DNA of 7,310 bases from Pseudomonadota bacterium (GTDB lineage: Bacteria > Pseudomonadota > Gammaproteobacteria > JAKAQQ01). Numbering within the stretch: position 1 is the stretch's first letter; each line of letters begins with the position of its first letter. The notes under the pieces are model-generated. The model made no database searches. It saw nothing but the letters and a program-made list of their open reading frames with translations, and was not told where the DNA came from. The translations under genes and the position numbers were made by a program. Below, one piece after another: positions 5,678-7,310 of the stretch. The stretch covers positions 1 to 7,310 of the forward strand of contig JAJZNM010000182.1 in the NCBI GenBank assembly GCA_021852325.1, given 5' to 3'.

Positions 5678-6664
5678 GTGCCTTTTTCCTTGCGGCAAAA
5701 CCCCCAGATGAAGGCGGTGGTCCTCGAAGCCTTTGGCGACCCGGACCACCTGGTTTACCGCGCACACGGCAAACCCCGGGTGGAACCGGGCATGCTCCTC
5801 GTCAAAGTCATGGCCGCATCGGTAAACCCGCTTGACTGCAAGCTCCGTCAGGATGGCAGTTGGGCGGGACTCGCCCCTCCCCTGATTCTCGGCTCAGATG
5901 CGGCTGGCATCGTCGAGGAGGCAGGCCCCGGCTGCACCCGTTTCAGGAGCGGTGATGAAGTCTGTTACACGAGCGCGCCGGACAAGCGCTACATGGGCAC
6001 ATACGCCGAGTATCACCTGGTCCACGAAGATCTGGCCGTCCACAAGCCACCGGCCCTGTCGTTCATCGAAGCCGCAAGCCTGCCACTGGCAGGTTGCACC
6101 GCCTGGCAGGCGCTTTTTGACCGTGGACATCTCAGGCTCGGAGAGACGATCCTGATCCATGCCGGTGCCGGAGGAGTGGGATCATTGGCGATCCAGATGG
6201 CAAAAGCCGCAGGTACACGTGTCCTCACCACCTGCCGGAAGACAAACCGTGATCTCGTCGCGAATCTCGGTGCCGATGCGGTGATCGATTACCGTGTCGA
6301 AGACCTGACCCGCGCCGTTCAATCCGTGGTGGGATCAGAAGCCCTTGATCTCGTCTTCGACACGGTCGGCGGCCAGGTGGTTGCCGACAGCCTGAAGCTG
6401 CTCAAACCCGGCGGCAGGATCGTGAGCATTGCCGCGAGCAACTCGGTCCTTGGAACCGCTTACCGCAAGAACATTGACCTTCATCTCGTCTATCTGGAAC
6501 GCTCCCGGGTACTCATGGAGCAGCTGACGGCCTTGGTAGCCCGGGGGACGCTACATCCCGTCATCGACTCCGTCATGCCCCTCGACCGTGTGAGGGAAGC
6601 GCATAAACGGCTCGAAGCGGGTGGCGTCCGGGGGAAGATTGTGCTCAGGGTCGCCGAGGCCTGA
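5678..6664 (+). CDS. Quinone oxidoreductase-type MDR dehydrogenase (NADPH)
   Basis: This is a medium-chain dehydrogenase/reductase of the zeta-crystallin/quinone oxidoreductase branch. It probably uses NADPH to reduce quinones or reactive enones in the cytoplasm. The 328-aa length is normal. The N-terminal GroES-like half has KAVVLEAFGDP (12-22), SVNPLDCKLR (48-57) and LGSDAAGIVEEAG (71-83). The Rossmann half has HAGAGGVGSLAIQMAKAAG (161-179), where AGAGGVG is the nucleotide-binding loop, and DLVFDTVGG (224-232). The catalytic zinc ligands and the structural-zinc cysteine cluster of alcohol dehydrogenases are absent, as is usual for this branch. GTG 5678 is chosen for its strong Shine-Dalgarno, which adds 10 residues before the usual start. 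It follows the rhodanese by 76 bp on the same strand and may share its transcript. It ends 24 bp from the convergent sdhE stop. The exact substrate cannot be read from sequence. Confidence 0.92.
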   Translation: MPFSLRQNPQMKAVVLEAFGDPDHLVYRAHGKPRVEPGMLLVKVMAASVNPLDCKLRQDGSWAGLAPPLILGSDAAGIVEEAGPGCTRFRSGDEVCYTSAPDKRYMGTYAEYHLVHEDLAVHKPPALSFIEAASLPLAGCTAWQALFDRGHLRLGETILIHAGAGGVGSLAIQMAKAAGTRVLTTCRKTNRDLVANLGADAVIDYRVEDLTRAVQSVVGSEALDLVFDTVGGQVVADSLKLLKPGGRIVSIAASNSVLGTAYRKNIDLHLVYLERSRVLMEQLTALVARGTLHPVIDSVMPLDRVREAHKRLEAGGVRGKIVLRVAEA

Positions 6665-6688
6665 TCCGTTTCAGGCCCGCAGTGCGAT

Positions 6689-6949
6689 TCAGCCGCGCAT
6701 CATGCGAAGCACCTCGATCAGCCGTGCCTCGACCGCCGGGAATCCGGTACCCTGTACCCAGAGCAGATGCTCGATCTCCGGATCCGGCCGGTTCAGCAAG
6801 CGACAGAACGCCGCTTGCTCTTCAGCTGGCGCCTGGCGGTAGCAGTTTTCCAGGTAGCCCATCAGGATCAGATCCAGCTCACGGGTTCCCCGCCGGCACT
6901 GCCAGCGGAGGCGCTGGAACTCACGGTTGGGGTCTTGATCAGGATTCAC
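6689..6949 (-). CDS. sdhE: Succinate dehydrogenase flavinylation factor SdhE
   Basis: SdhE (DUF339, formerly YgfY/CptB) promotes covalent attachment of FAD to the SdhA flavoprotein subunit in the cytoplasm. The 86-aa product matches the family size. It contains the signature RGxxE as RRGTRELD (Arg20, Gly21, Glu24), followed by the helical pattern LILMGYLENCY and FCRLLNRPDPEIEHLLW, closely parallel to the E. coli protein. The start is GTG 6949-6947. It lies inside the end of sdhB, so the two genes overlap by 11 bp, and with only a weak GAG upstream, translation is probably coupled to sdhB. Placement directly after sdhB in a presumed sdhCDAB-E operon fits the role. No terminator is evident in the 24 bp before the convergent oxidoreductase gene. 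Confidence 0.95.
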   Translation of the reverse strand: MNPDQDPNREFQRLRWQCRRGTRELDLILMGYLENCYRQAPAEEQAAFCRLLNRPDPEIEHLLWVQGTGFPAVEARLIEVLRMMRG

Positions 6950-7310
6950 GCTCGATCAAAAGTCGCTTGGTCTCTGCAATGGCCTTGGCCGGGTTGAGGC
7001 CCTTGGGACAGGTATTGGTGCAGTTGAGGATGACATGGCAGCGATAGAGGCGAAAAGGATCCTGCAGCTGATCGAGACGTTCACCCGTCGCCGTATCTCG
7101 GCTGTCCACGATCCAGCGGTAAGCCTGCAACAGGATGGCCGGTCCGAGATAGCGGTCACTGTTCCACCAGTAACTCGGACAAGCAGTGGAGCAACAGGCG
7201 CAGAGAATGCATTCATAGAGGCCATCCAGGCGCGCGCGGTCCTTGGGTGACTGAAGCTGTTCTCGGTCCCCTTCCGCGGGATCGGTGGTTTTAAGCCACG
7301 GTTCAACTGA
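6939..7310 (-). CDS. sdhB: Succinate dehydrogenase iron-sulfur subunit (C-terminal part, runs off right edge)
   Basis: SdhB carries electrons from the SdhA flavin to ubiquinone in membrane complex II. The frame is open from the right edge to TGA 6941-6939, giving the last 123 residues of a protein of about 235-240; I translated it by hand. The fragment contains ECILCACCSTACPSYWW, with Cys34, Cys37, Cys40 and Cys44 (fragment numbering), then RCHVILNCTNTCPKG with Cys91, Cys97 and Cys101. These are the seven cysteines for the [4Fe-4S] and [3Fe-4S] clusters, at the E. coli spacing. The Trp pair after CPSY and the His after Cys91 correspond to the quinone-site residues Trp164 and His207 of E. coli. 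The [2Fe-2S] domain lies beyond the window. The extra Cys39 is also present in E. coli. It overlaps sdhE by 11 bp, and sdhA and the membrane anchors are expected to the right. Confidence 0.97.
   Translation of the reverse strand, partial: SVEPWLKTTDPAEGDREQLQSPKDRARLDGLYECILCACCSTACPSYWWNSDRYLGPAILLQAYRWIVDSRDTATGERLDQLQDPFRLYRCHVILNCTNTCPKGLNPAKAIAETKRLLIERES

Overview
This window is ordinary, gene-dense chromosomal DNA from what is most likely a gammaproteobacterium. The evidence is the neighbourhood trxB-aat-infA beside ftsK, an sdhB-sdhE pair, and proteobacterial-type protein sequences. The DNA is GC-rich, judged by eye. Nothing in it looks mobile: I see no transposase, integrase, tRNA, rRNA, CRISPR array or phage gene. 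Species cannot be named from the sequence.

Layout, left to right. Positions 1-777 (minus) hold the N-terminal membrane part of the DNA translocase FtsK, running off the left edge. Just upstream of it on the same strand is ald (798-1859), alanine dehydrogenase. A 161-bp divergent spacer with a possible promoter and a short palindrome separates ald from trxB (2021-2971, plus), thioredoxin reductase. Next come aat (2987-3733), the leucyl/phenylalanyl-tRNA-protein transferase of the N-degron pathway, and infA (3858-4076), translation initiation factor IF-1. infA runs tail-to-tail into, and overlaps by 20 bp, a minus-strand PLP-dependent serine/threonine dehydratase-like gene (4057-5043). After a 192-bp divergent spacer come a single-domain rhodanese (5236-5601) and a zinc-free quinone-oxidoreductase-type MDR enzyme (5678-6664), both plus. 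The right end is a minus-strand succinate dehydrogenase operon tail: sdhB (C-terminal 123 residues only) overlapping sdhE (6689-6949), the flavinylation factor.

Functionally the genes are core housekeeping: chromosome segregation, amino-acid deamination (two unrelated enzymes that release ammonia), thiol redox (TrxB, rhodanese, quinone oxidoreductase), translation and protein fate (IF-1, Aat), and respiration (SdhB, SdhE). I found no convincing undescribed system. The points worth a second look are small: a hairpin masking the aat ribosome-binding site at the trxB stop, a divergent stretch in the Aat catalytic core, infA lacking a Shine-Dalgarno sequence but having a possible promoter of its own, two tightly packed convergent gene ends, and a possible 15-codon leader ORF before the oxidoreductase.
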